From: Planctomycetaceae bacterium | GTDB taxonomy: Bacteria; Planctomycetota; Planctomycetia; Planctomycetales; Planctomycetaceae | Length of the DNA: 64,000 nt | Reading direction: 5' to 3' | Assembly (NCBI GenBank): GCA_041398785.1 | Contig: JAWKUA010000011.1 | Location: 62,001-126,000 of the forward strand | Shown here: one piece after another, positions 17,589 through 25,655 of the stretch | Position numbering within the stretch: the first letter of the stretch is position 1 | How the letters are laid out: the number at the start of each line of letters is the position of its first letter | The notes under the pieces: generated by a model | The model's input: the letters and a program-made list of their open reading frames with translations, nothing else | The model's database searches: none | What the model was told of the DNA's origin: nothing | Made by a program: the position numbers and the translations under genes

Positions 17589-18203
17589 GTGTCTTCGGAT
17601 TCAAGAACAGAATTCCATGCGGCGTTTCAGGCGATCATCGCTGTCCTGAACAGCGACACCAATGACGCTCTGGGACGGCTGTTTGATCTGACGGCATCGC
17701 GACTGGTGCGGCTGGCGCTGACCGTCACGGGCAGTCAGCCGGATGCGGAAGATGCCGTTCAGGGAGCGTTCTCACGGATCGCTCGAAAACCGAAACTGCT
17801 TGCCAAAGCCGACACGCCGTGGCCGTACCTGATCCGCACAGTTCGAAACGAATCTCTCAGAATTGTCCAGAAACGCCGCCACGTCCGAATGGGAGACCTG
17901 GACACCGCGGGTTCGCAGCAAACCCCGGAATCAGTTTTCCATCAGGAAGAAACGGCGGAACGAGTGCGGCGAATTCTCGCAACTCTGCCGAAACCACAAT
18001 ACGACGTTGTTATTCTTAAGCACTGGGAGGACCTGACCTTTGCCGAGATCGCGGACGTTCTGGGCAAGTCCCAGAACACAGTTGCCAGCCGCTATCGCTA
18101 CGCAATGGAAAAGCTCCAGAGAAGCCTTGAACCCCTGGTGAATGATCGCCAGGCGGACCTGCCGACTCGCCCGATTCTTCCCGAAAAAACTCCCGCATCA
18201 TGA
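17589..18203 (+). CDS. ECF-type RNA polymerase sigma factor
   Basis: The GTG start at 17589 follows AAGGGTCGGCG. Region 2 covers about residues 25-95 (ALGRLFDLTASRLVRLAL, GSQPDAEDAVQGAFSRI, WPYLIRTVRNESLR), a Pro/Gln linker follows, and region 4 lies at about 120-180 (LPKPQYDVVILKHWEDLTFAEIADVLG, then SQNTVASRYRYAMEKL, the -35-binding helix-turn-helix). ECF factors redirect polymerase to small regulons. The next gene overlaps its stop and encodes a membrane protein that is a natural candidate for an anti-sigma partner. Confidence 0.88.
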   Translation: MSSDSRTEFHAAFQAIIAVLNSDTNDALGRLFDLTASRLVRLALTVTGSQPDAEDAVQGAFSRIARKPKLLAKADTPWPYLIRTVRNESLRIVQKRRHVRMGDLDTAGSQQTPESVFHQEETAERVRRILATLPKPQYDVVILKHWEDLTFAEIADVLGKSQNTVASRYRYAMEKLQRSLEPLVNDRQADLPTRPILPEKTPAS

Positions 18204-18682
18204 CCCGCCCAGATCGCAATCTTCCAGAACCTTCGCTGCCGGAATACGGCCTGATTCGCGACGCCGCGCCGACGGTCCGGCTGTCCAGCGGGTTTCGTGA
18301 CCGCGTGCTGACCGAATGCGATGCGAACATCCGTGTTGCGCGGCGCGCATTTTGGCGCAAGGTGGTGCTGACGTCGGCCGGCGTGTGTTGTGGAAGTCTG
18401 CTTCTGTGGATCGCCGCCTACCAGGTTTCGCAGCCGATCGTGAGCGTACCGTCGACGCCCGCCCCGTCGTCGAATGCTCCGCAACATCCGCCGACCGGAA
18501 ACTATAATTCCGGATATCCGGAGCCCGGCAGTCTGGGACCGCAACCGGACTCACCCGGTCTGGCGGTTGGCTCCCCGCGTCCCGTTCCAAAGACAGATCT
18601 GCAGCAGATGGATCAGATGATGGACGACCTCAAGAACCGGACTCGGCAAATGTTTGACGCCGGCATGCTGCCGGATTTCTAG
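18200..18682 (+). CDS. Single-pass membrane protein coupled to the sigma factor (putative anti-sigma)
   Basis: The ATG overlaps the sigma stop (ATGA). The protein (160 residues) has a cytoplasmic N-terminus of about 55 residues (GFRDRVLTECDANIRVARRA), one membrane helix (VVLTSAGVCCGSLLLWIAAY), a Pro/Ser-rich linker and a C-terminal amphipathic helix rich in Met and Gln (LQQMDQMMDDLKNRTRQM). I see no zinc-binding HxxxCxxC motif, so classification as an anti-sigma factor rests on position and topology only. Confidence 0.6.
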   Translation: MTRPDRNLPEPSLPEYGLIRDAAPTVRLSSGFRDRVLTECDANIRVARRAFWRKVVLTSAGVCCGSLLLWIAAYQVSQPIVSVPSTPAPSSNAPQHPPTGNYNSGYPEPGSLGPQPDSPGLAVGSPRPVPKTDLQQMDQMMDDLKNRTRQMFDAGMLPDF

Positions 18683-18708
18683 AGCTCCGTCAGCCCCGAA
18701 TTGACGAG

Positions 18709-18731
18709 TCGTGTGGCACTGGTTGCGCCAG
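18709..18731. repeat. Partial copy of the CHWLCQC hairpin repeat
   Basis: GTGTGGCACTGGTTGCGCCAGTG matches the left arm of the copy at 22575 and can itself form a short CACTGG/CCAGTG hairpin. The right arm is missing. Confidence 0.55.
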
Positions 18732-18896
18732 TGCGACCGTCAGGGCGACTTCATCGCGGAGACCACTGGCACACCCGGTTCCCAGTTGTCGAAACATGCT
18801 GGCCAAAGCACCAGAGCTTTGGAACGCCCGTGAATTAGGCGTGCGCCAGATGAGAATCGACCCGCCGGGCACAAGTGTCCTGTCCATCGTAAATTG

Positions 18897-18963
18897 ATGT
18901 GTGCCACGGGCTGTGCCAGTGCTCTGTGCTCCGGAACACACTGGCACAGCCAGTGGCACTCGA
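18897..18963. repeat. Hairpin repeat, CHWLCQC family, copy 1
   Basis: Arms GTGCCACGGGCTGTGCCAGTG and CACTGGCACAGCCAGTGGCAC pair almost perfectly around a 17-base loop containing CTCTGTGCTCCGGAACA. A second copy lies at 22575-22642. In reverse translation it encodes CHWLCQCVP-like peptides that appear repeatedly as spurious ORFs in planctomycetes. Confidence 0.8.
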
Positions 18964-19353
18964 CCCACCCATCCACGCCTGACATAGCACTAGCCCCGGT
19001 TCTCTGTGAACACAACCGCGGCCAGCGCCGTGCGGCTCGCGGGCGGGTAAACAAATCACCTGCCGCTCCATTTATCTGTTTGCGTTACGCAGTCTGGCTG
19101 TCTGCGTCGAACAAGTTCACATAACCGAAGCGCGCTGCCGCCATCTTTCTGCGTTGCCGGCCGTCGAATTTCGAGCGGAAATCTCCGCCCAGTCGGCATG
19201 ATCGGCACGATGTCGAACTGTCCGCGTCCGGCTGGCGAGTTTCGTTCATGATCCGTTCGCCGTCGGCCGAAGTCGATAAGGCGGCGGTCTTCGGCGGATT
19301 TCGCCGGTTGCCGCAGGGCAGGAATCGCCTTTTCAGCATCAAGTTGGTTTTGC

Positions 19354-20052
19354 ATGCACCCCGATCGCAAAGTCGGATTTGCGATGGGCATCCTTCTGGC
19401 GGGAATTGTGGCAGCGCTGTTCTTTCGGAATGAGCCGCTGCTGATCGAAGAGATGCCTTCCGTAAACCGCGAACGCGAACTCAATGAGCGGCTCCGCGAA
19501 CGCGATGTCGCTGTCTATCTGAATGACGACGCCGATCGCGAACCGGGCGCGGCTGCCCCCGATCGTGACTCCGCGGATCGTCATGACTGGACGCTGCGCG
19601 AGTTCTTCGATGAACTGGAGGAACGCAATACAGGCGTGCCGGTACCTGTCGGTCGCCAACCCCTTGCGCCGGCTGCTGAGCTGACGGATGTTGGTCGCAG
19701 CACGGAATCGCGGTTCGTGCCACCGACGATCGAAATGGCAGCCACAGATACTGTCGCGGCAAAGCAGGATGTCAGCCAGGCGACGGCGCTGGAGGCGATG
19801 GAAGAACTGGCCGGCAGGATTTCGACCGGGTCTTCCGGGAACGCGGCAGAACAGCCCGCTGCGACGGCGCCGCCGGTGGACTACGACGAATACACCGTTC
19901 AATACGGCGACACGCTGTCGGGGATCGCCGAACGATTCATGGGATCGCAGCAGAAGTATCAGGAGCTGTTCGAAGCCAACCGCGATCGTCTGCCCAGCGC
20001 CGATCGACTGCAGGTCGGCAAGGCGATCCGAATTCCCAGGACGATGCAGTAA
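19354..20052 (+). CDS. Membrane-anchored LysM protein
   Basis: The 232-residue protein has an N-terminal membrane anchor (VGFAMGILLAGIVAALFF, residues about 7-24), a long charged linker, and a C-terminal LysM domain at about 180-228 (YTVQYGDTLSGIAERFMG, ANRDRLPSADRLQVGKAIRIP). LysM binds N-acetylglucosamine in peptidoglycan or chitin. I infer a periplasmic, wall-associated role. It is alone on the plus strand and converges on the flagellar minus-strand block. Confidence 0.75.
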   Translation: MHPDRKVGFAMGILLAGIVAALFFRNEPLLIEEMPSVNRERELNERLRERDVAVYLNDDADREPGAAAPDRDSADRHDWTLREFFDELEERNTGVPVPVGRQPLAPAAELTDVGRSTESRFVPPTIEMAATDTVAAKQDVSQATALEAMEELAGRISTGSSGNAAEQPAATAPPVDYDEYTVQYGDTLSGIAERFMGSQQKYQELFEANRDRLPSADRLQVGKAIRIPRTMQ

Positions 20053-20500
20053 CGGGTTCTCCGCATTCCGGACGCGGCATTCCACACGCGACGCAGGTTT
20101 CGGTCGGAGCGCCGACAGAACCTCGCTGGTCGCACGACGCCCCGTTCAGATGACCAGTCGCCCCGATCATTGACGGCGCAAAAAAAACAACCGAAGGGGA
20201 GTGGCCCGCGGCTCCCCTCCGGCTGAACTGCAACAGTGCTTCTGTAAATCTGCTTTCCCGGCTGCAATCCGCCACGAAATCCCGGAAATCAGAGAATGAT
20301 CTCGAATTTCTCCGCCCCAATACGGGAATCCCCCCAATCAAAATCGCCCGACCGGCCGCTGACCGTCTCGAATGAGTCTACGTCAAAACCCGTAGTTGAA
20401 CGCAATGGCATTTTCCGGTTTTGCATCGGCGGTAGCTCAGTGGCACGCACCACTCGCGTCGACGGAGTTGCGGACGCGTGCATTCCGGAACGCGACGGCA
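20053..20500. other. Convergent intergenic region
   Basis: It contains the minus-strand terminator at 20177-20222. A 70-codon minus-strand frame at 20289-20501 has no motif and atypical composition, and I leave it out as a gene. A GGCGGTAGCTCAGTGG string at 20430 resembles a tRNA 5' end but no tRNA follows. Confidence 0.5.
20177..20222 (-). terminator. Rho-independent terminator of the minus-strand flagellar block
   Basis: On the minus strand CCGGAGGGGAG pairs with CTCCCCTTCGG (one mismatch, ten-base loop) and is followed by GTT and a run of eight T. It lies past the last gene of the flg block. Confidence 0.75.
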
Positions 20501-20851
20501 CTACGCCGTCGCTGACATCTGGTGCTGTTCGATCAGATTCGCCAGCATCCTGCGAAGGCGATTCATTCCCAATAACGCGAAAGCATGCACAGGGTCCGTG
20601 ATCCGATTTGTCATGGATGCGACTCGGGAATTGGCGAAGGCCAGAATGTACCTCTGCAGTCCTTCGCTGAGTGAAATTTCCGCGCGCAGCTTCTGAAGAT
20701 CCAGGTCGTCATCGTCCAGCAGCAACTGCAGCCGCTGAAGTTCGTAACGGTTTGGCAGCTCAAACAAATGCGGCGCTGGCGGCGGGGTATGGTGGCGGTC
20801 CATCCGGATTCTGCGACCGGATCTCAAAGCCTGTTCGATCGAATCAGCCAT
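20501..20851 (-). CDS. Short HDOD-domain-like protein at the end of the flagellar block
   Basis: The ATG at 20851 has GGGAGCGAAGTT upstream. The 116 residues end in a stretch resembling the N-terminal half of HDOD domains: RYELQRLQLLLDDDDLDLQKL, ISLSEGLQRYILAFANS, ITDPVHAFALLGMNRLRRML. HDOD proteins are signalling or regulatory and often occur with motility genes. Only half the usual domain (about 200 residues) is present and the conserved downstream part is absent, so it is either a natural short form or a truncation. It follows flgL by about 90 bases on the same strand. Confidence 0.6.
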   Translation of the reverse strand: MADSIEQALRSGRRIRMDRHHTPPPAPHLFELPNRYELQRLQLLLDDDDLDLQKLRAEISLSEGLQRYILAFANSRVASMTNRITDPVHAFALLGMNRLRRMLANLIEQHQMSATA

Positions 20852-20942
20852 AACTTCGCTCCCGGACGGGATGTGTGCCGAAGGCTGGAAGCCAGCGTTC
20901 GGGCCGATCAGGAATCACATTTCAAGCCAGGACGGTATGCGG

Positions 20943-21775
20943 TCACTGAAGGAAATTCAGCAGATTCTGAGCCTGCAGGCGGGTCACGCTGGCCATCGTG
21001 TACTGTTGCAGGTTCAGCAGTTCCTGAAGATTCAGCGCAGCCTGAGCGATATCCGCGGAGGTCAGGTCGCCGTGGTCAGCTCGGGCGTTCAACTGCAGAT
21101 CTTCTGTTCTCAGCGTCAGGCGGTTGAGCTGTTCCAGTCCGACCGACTGAGTTCCGATTTCATCCAGCAGGTGTTCTTCAATCCGTTCGATATCGCTCAG
21201 TCGGTGGTTGAGCGATTCTGAAAGTTCCGCTTCGGTCAATCCTCGCGTGTTCAGCATGTCGTCGCGAAGGGCCTGCAGAGCCTGGAACGCGTCTGCCGTG
21301 CCGGGAAATTCCACGGTATTGGTTCCCGCGCGGGTAACGGCGCTGGTGTCCACGTGCAGCAGGCCGCCGTCCCGACTGTCGATGACCGACTGATCGGGCG
21401 TGAATGTAATGGCCTGAGTCGTCTGCCCTCCGTCCAGCGACAGCGTCCCGTCGGCGGCGATGTTCACACTTCCGGAGAAGCCTGCGGCGATCGATGTGGT
21501 GTCCACATAAACGACTTCGCCGTCCGGTCCGGTAATCAGCAAATCGGTGTCGGTGTTCGAAAACGTGACCGGTACGCCGCCGTTCAGCGAAATTGTCCCG
21601 GACGCGCCGGTGCCGCTTGTATCGTCGATCTGCAACTGATGAGTCCCGACGGCTCCCAGAATAGTGTCGCCGACGACGGAGCTGCTGCCGGCGGCGACAC
21701 CGGATGCTCCCTGGTACGTCGTCAGCGTGTGCGTCACCTGCAGTTTTCGAACTCCCGTGGCCGTGTCAGTTCCCG
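20943..21775 (-). CDS. flgL: Flagellar hook-filament junction protein FlgL, C-terminal part (out of frame with its N-terminus)
   Basis: This frame carries the variable middle and conserved C-terminal helix of FlgL: DDMLNTRGLTEAELSESLNH, then RLSDIERIEEHLLDEIGTQS and a final helix ending SVTRLQAQNLLNFLQ, close to the flagellin-like ending of the family. It has no start of its own with a Shine-Dalgarno. The preceding frame (21766-22383) ends at a TGA just after AAIGGN. Removing one G from the GGG at 21772-21774 joins the two as AAIGGTDTATGVRK without any other change. The two halves are clearly one gene of about 475 codons. Confidence 0.8.
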
Positions 21776-22383
21776 CCGATGGCGGCTCCCGTCGTGCCCT
21801 CAATAACAGACGGCTGTCGACTGGCTGGCTGGAAGATTCGGTCTCCCGACACCAGCGAGTCGCGAGTAATGTCGTTTGAAAGATACAGCGATGTGGCTGA
21901 CGGCGTGCCGTTGTAGGTCACGCCGGTTCCGTCATTGCTGACCGTAAACGGCCGGATGTCGGTGGCGGTACCGCTGAACAGAAAGCCTGATTCATCCGTG
22001 GAATTGGCGACGCTGACAAGCTGATCCAGGATCCCCTGAACTTCCGCCGCAAACACATCCCGTTCCGATGAATCCAGCGATTGCCTGGCCGACAGCGCCA
22101 GTTCGCGGGCTCGAACGTAAAGCTGGTGGGCCTCCCGCAACTGTACGTGAGCCTGGCTGAGTCGCGATTCGGCGTGCTGCATTGCCGCCAGTTGCGATTC
22201 CAGCCGCGACAATCCGTCCTGCTGAATCAGACTCTTGCGAACCGCGATCGGGTCGTCCGACGGCCGCTGCAGGCGCAGTCCCGTTGAAAGCTGCTGCTGA
22301 GTCTTCTGCAGATCAGCCGTCTGCTGCTGTAAATGCCGCAGCGCGATTGCGGCTGACTGTCCCTGAGTAACACGAAAAAGCAT
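21766..22383 (-). CDS. flgL: Flagellar hook-filament junction protein FlgL, N-terminal part
   Basis: The 205-residue frame begins MLFRVTQGQSAAIALRHLQQ and shows the N-terminal coiled coil shared by FlgL and flagellin (TQQQLSTGLRLQRPSDDP, SRLESQLAAMQHAESRL, DQLVSVANSTDESGFLFSGT). FlgL joins the hook to the filament. The protein would stop at 21766, before its C-terminal helix, so as read it cannot assemble normally. See the C-terminal part at 20943-21775. It lies downstream of flgK on the same strand, the usual order. Confidence 0.85.
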   Translation of the reverse strand: MLFRVTQGQSAAIALRHLQQQTADLQKTQQQLSTGLRLQRPSDDPIAVRKSLIQQDGLSRLESQLAAMQHAESRLSQAHVQLREAHQLYVRARELALSARQSLDSSERDVFAAEVQGILDQLVSVANSTDESGFLFSGTATDIRPFTVSNDGTGVTYNGTPSATSLYLSNDITRDSLVSGDRIFQPASRQPSVIEGTTGAAIGGN

Positions 22384-22662
22384 GTGCCTGATTCTCTAAC
22401 TTCTGTCCCGGCATCCGCGTGGAATTGTCAGAAGCCAAACCGGTGGCTCACGCGACCGGCTCATTGTCTGTCGGCCCGCCGGGCATAAATCGCAATCGAA
22501 CAAACACTTCCATTTCCCCGACGGCCCGGGATTCCGGAGAGCCGTCGTCCGGTGCCCGTGGCCAGCGTGTCTTCATGTGTGGCACTGGTTGTGTCAGTGC
22601 TCTGCAACCTTGAACACACTGGCACAGCCAGTGGCACACATCAAAATACGATGGTCAATTCA
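22384..22662. other. flgK-flgL spacer with hairpin repeat
   Basis: The spacer holds the second copy of the CHWLCQC-type hairpin (22575-22642). As it sits between flgK and flgL it may act as an attenuating or mRNA-processing structure, but it is probably simply an inserted repeat. Confidence 0.5.
22575..22642. repeat. Hairpin repeat, CHWLCQC family, copy 2
   Basis: Arms GTGTGGCACTGGTTGTGTCA.. and ..TGGCACAGCCAGTGGCACAC pair around CTCTGCAACCTTGAACA. It is closely related to 18897-18963. Confidence 0.8.
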
Positions 22663-24636
22663 CTAGCCTCCGATTCTCAACACTTCCTGAATCGTCTGGT
22701 CAACGGTTGTCAGAAACCGTGCAGCCGCCTGAAACGCTTTTTCGACTTCCAGCATGGCCAGAAGTTCTTCATTCGGATCGACACCGGACAGCGCATCGCG
22801 ATCGGCCTGCAGTCGCTGACCGAACGAATCGAGTTGCGAAAGCTGATTCTGTGCGTCCTGCACATCAAGACCGGATTCCGCGGTGATGTCGGCCAGAGTT
22901 TCCACAAACGTCCGGTTGTTCAGCGACGCGAATCTTGCGTTTCGCAGTTCGGCCATAGCGGCGGCATTGACGGACTCCCCGCTGAATTCCGTCTTCGCCA
23001 GAGCCAGCAGCGACGGGTTCCTCTGCAGATCGGAACGCACGCCCAGATTCCCCGGCGACGATCCCGTGAACAGCGAATTGATGCCCAGCGCGGACAGCAG
23101 CCCCGGTTCATCGGCGTTTGCCGTTGTGAGCACCGAAAACGTATCTGTCGCCGCAATCGTGCCCGGCCCGAACTGCAGCGAAACACCATCGGCGATCTCC
23201 AGCGGAGTGCCCGCTTCGTAGGTGCTGCCGATATCCAGTGTCGCGATGAGGTCTCCCGCCTGATTTCTCACCTCGGCGGTCAGTCCGTCCGTCACGCCGA
23301 CCGATCCGGCGCCGGAGAACGTAACGGTCCAGTTGTCATTGGCGACACCGGTGTACCGCCCGCTGAATTCCGGCTGAGCGGTTCCGGCAAAGGCAGTCAG
23401 ATCGGGGACCTGATCGACACGGCCTGCAAATTCAATCAGTTGCTGCGCTTCACCGCCGATCAGCAGTTGCCCCTGATTCGGTTCGATCGCCGCGACCACG
23501 CCGGGCAATGCATCCAGCCGGCTTGCCAGGTCGCTGAGTGAATCAACCGCCGGATCAACGGCGATGCGATGAGTTGTCCGCAGTCCGGTGACAGTATCGG
23601 TGACGGAAATCGTCAGATCGCCTGCCGTTATGGGAAACGCCAGGCCGCTTTGTGACAGCGGCACGTTGACGTCATCCACGCCGCGTGAGCCCGTCAGAGA
23701 ACGGAATCCGCCGGCGTCGTTCAGTCCCGTGGCGTGAAGCTGGTCAATGGATCGCACGATTTCGGTCGCAAGTGTCGCCAGTTCGTCGCGAGTCCTCGGG
23801 ATGATTTCATTGACCGATTCCAGCAGTCCGCGGATTCGTCCCGAAGCCAGCGGTACCGCAGTGTTGCTGTCTTCCAGAAACACACCCAGACGACCATCGG
23901 CGCCTTCGCGCGCGGTCAGTCGGGCCGGATTGGTGCCGACAACGATGGCTCCGTGATCAATCACCAGCAGTTCGCGTCCGCTGGATGTCGTCTGGACTTC
24001 GGCGTCGACCCAGTCAGACAGCTGGCTGACGATCTGATCGCGGCGGTCCAGCAGATCGTTAGGCTGGTCGCCCCGCAAACGAGAGGTCTGGATGCGCTGA
24101 TTCAGTTCGGCGATCTGTCGGATCAGGCCGTTCACTGCCGAAACACTGTGCGTAACTTCCTGACCGGCATCGATTGATAGCTGCCGCAGTGAATCGTCAA
24201 GAAAATTGAATTCCTGAGTCAACTGTTCGGCGGCAGACAGAAACTCGCTGCGGACAGCCTGGATTTCGGGATTGTTGGCGAGAGCTTCCAGCCGATTGAA
24301 CAGACCTGACACGTGCGCATGAACCGAATTGTCGCCCGGTGTCAGCAGCGCCTCGATGCGCTGAGCCGTCGCCAGTTCCTGTTCGACCCAGCCGATCAGC
24401 GCGGAGTTGCGTCCGATGGCTTCAGCCGTGGCCTGATTGCGCAACCGGGAAATCGATTCGACTTCAACGCCGGAACCGATCAACAGACCGTCCTGATTCA
24501 GCGGCAGCCGGTCCGCCAGATTGACTCGCTGCCGGTGATATCCGGGTGTCGACGCGTTGGCGATGTTGTTTCCCAGCACCGCCAGCGTCTGCTGGTGTGA
24601 ACGAAGTGCCGAAAGTCCGATGTCGAAGGAACGCAT
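22663..24636 (-). CDS. flgK: Flagellar hook-associated protein 1 FlgK
   Basis: With the ATG at 24636 the protein is 657 residues. The N-terminal MRSFDIGLSALRSHQQTLAV, NNIANASTPGYHRQRV is the rod/hook family signature, and the C-terminal EELLAMLEVEKAFQAAARFL, VDQTIQEVLRIGG is the matching coiled coil. FlgK caps the hook and forms the junction with FlgL. The middle (about 330-550) contains D2/D3-like beta domains. It lies between flgN (its chaperone) and flgL on the minus strand. Confidence 0.92.
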   Translation of the reverse strand: MRSFDIGLSALRSHQQTLAVLGNNIANASTPGYHRQRVNLADRLPLNQDGLLIGSGVEVESISRLRNQATAEAIGRNSALIGWVEQELATAQRIEALLTPGDNSVHAHVSGLFNRLEALANNPEIQAVRSEFLSAAEQLTQEFNFLDDSLRQLSIDAGQEVTHSVSAVNGLIRQIAELNQRIQTSRLRGDQPNDLLDRRDQIVSQLSDWVDAEVQTTSSGRELLVIDHGAIVVGTNPARLTAREGADGRLGVFLEDSNTAVPLASGRIRGLLESVNEIIPRTRDELATLATEIVRSIDQLHATGLNDAGGFRSLTGSRGVDDVNVPLSQSGLAFPITAGDLTISVTDTVTGLRTTHRIAVDPAVDSLSDLASRLDALPGVVAAIEPNQGQLLIGGEAQQLIEFAGRVDQVPDLTAFAGTAQPEFSGRYTGVANDNWTVTFSGAGSVGVTDGLTAEVRNQAGDLIATLDIGSTYEAGTPLEIADGVSLQFGPGTIAATDTFSVLTTANADEPGLLSALGINSLFTGSSPGNLGVRSDLQRNPSLLALAKTEFSGESVNAAAMAELRNARFASLNNRTFVETLADITAESGLDVQDAQNQLSQLDSFGQRLQADRDALSGVDPNEELLAMLEVEKAFQAAARFLTTVDQTIQEVLRIGG

Positions 24637-24739
24637 TGGGCCGTGTGCGGGAAAAGGAGTGCGGGAAGTCAAATATCCGAAGTCGCGGGCTGCGGCTGTC
24701 GGCGGGATTCCGGGTGTGGTTTTCGTGTCAGGTCAATCG

Positions 24740-25267
24740 TCAGGACGTTGCTCCGAACCGCAGCGAAGCCTGCTGAACAGTACGACGACCGGATGCGTCG
24801 TATCGCTCCGAATCACGTTCGCCGCCGAGCAGTTGGTAGATCAGAAAATTCAGGTGACGTTCCTCGGAAAGGATCCAGTCAACGGTTGCGATCTGTCGCT
24901 GCACCTGTCGAGCGACTCGCTGCAGCCTGCGTCGCGCTCCCGCCAGGACTCCCGCGTGTTCCGCGGGCAATGCGGCGATGATGACTGACAGCGTAATTGC
25001 ATCCACCGGAATGCGCAGCGACGCGCTGGCTTCATCCAGCAGCAGCTCGCGGTCGTCGTGCAGCCGCTCGGACAGCGTGCCGGACGCGTCCAGGCGAGCC
25101 TTCAGCCGGCGTCGATCCATCTGCGACAGCGGCTGAGTCGCCAGGTCGTGAAGCAGACTGCGAAACGCCAGCAGCGCGGCTTCCTGGGCTTCCAGGTGAG
25201 CCACCAGGCGGCGAAACAGGTCGTGGCGATGAACCGGCCGATCACTGACCGGAGAGCGATATGCCAT
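24740..25267 (-). CDS. flgN: FlgN-family flagellar export chaperone
   Basis: The 175-residue helical protein starts MAYRSPVSDRPVHRHDLFRR and has FlgN-like features: LFRRLVAHLEAQEAALLAFR, then a long helical hairpin and a C-terminal NFLIYQLLGGERDSERYDASG. FlgN keeps FlgK and FlgL unpolymerised before export. Its start overlaps the end of the rod-binding gene by 26 bases. Position directly before flgK supports the assignment more than the sequence does. Confidence 0.75.
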   Translation of the reverse strand: MAYRSPVSDRPVHRHDLFRRLVAHLEAQEAALLAFRSLLHDLATQPLSQMDRRRLKARLDASGTLSERLHDDRELLLDEASASLRIPVDAITLSVIIAALPAEHAGVLAGARRRLQRVARQVQRQIATVDWILSEERHLNFLIYQLLGGERDSERYDASGRRTVQQASLRFGATS

Positions 25268-25646
25268 GAGAATAGGCCTCCCGAGCCTGCTGGTTGCGCG
25301 CCGCTTCCAGCGCGGCACTGACGGACATGGATGTACGTTCCGAACCGCCGCCGGATGCGGTCCCCGCGGAATGAAAAATCCGGCTGAGTCCGATTCCGCC
25401 GCTGGCCGCGATGTGCTCACCCATGAACGAATCGAACATTCCTCCGAATGTATCGCTGGCGTCACCGGCGAACAGACCGTCTCCCGAAACGGACTTCCGC
25501 ATTTCCTTCAGCATCATCGAGACAAACAGCGCCTCGAAGTCGCGAGCCGCCTGCTGTTCGCGGCTGACGGCCGGTTCGATTTCCGAAGTTCCGGACAGGC
25601 CGGAAGTGGTCCCTGGATTGATGATCGAATTCATGGTTTCGCCCAT
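25242..25646 (-). CDS. flgJ: Rod-binding protein (FlgJ N-terminal domain only)
   Basis: The 134-residue protein has the rod-binding signature AARDFEALFVSMMLKEMRKS, GLFAGDASDTFGGMFDSFMG, EHIAASGGIGLSRI. The C-terminal muramidase of enterobacterial FlgJ is absent, as is common outside the Gammaproteobacteria, so wall digestion for rod passage must come from another enzyme. It lies ten bases after flgI. Confidence 0.88.
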   Translation of the reverse strand: MGETMNSIINPGTTSGLSGTSEIEPAVSREQQAARDFEALFVSMMLKEMRKSVSGDGLFAGDASDTFGGMFDSFMGEHIAASGGIGLSRIFHSAGTASGGGSERTSMSVSAALEAARNQQAREAYSHGISLSGQ

Positions 25647-25655
25647 GCTGCTTTG

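Larger units (their letters stand above)
18683..19353. other. Intergenic region with hairpin repeats
   Basis: It contains a partial palindrome at 18709-18731 and a full copy of the CHWLCQC-type hairpin at 18897-18963. The remaining DNA holds no supported gene. Confidence 0.5.

Noticed and set aside
18709..18731. TGGCACTGGTTGC looks like a sigma-54 promoter
   Set aside because: The spacing between the two elements is too short by two bases, and the string belongs to the hairpin repeat family.
20289..20501. 70-codon minus-strand frame after the HDOD-like gene
   Set aside because: No Shine-Dalgarno, no motif and atypical codon pattern.
20428..20510. GGCGGTAGCTCAGTGG resembles the 5' end and D arm of a tRNA
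   Set aside because: No anticodon arm, T arm (GTTCRA) or acceptor complement follows within 80 bases.
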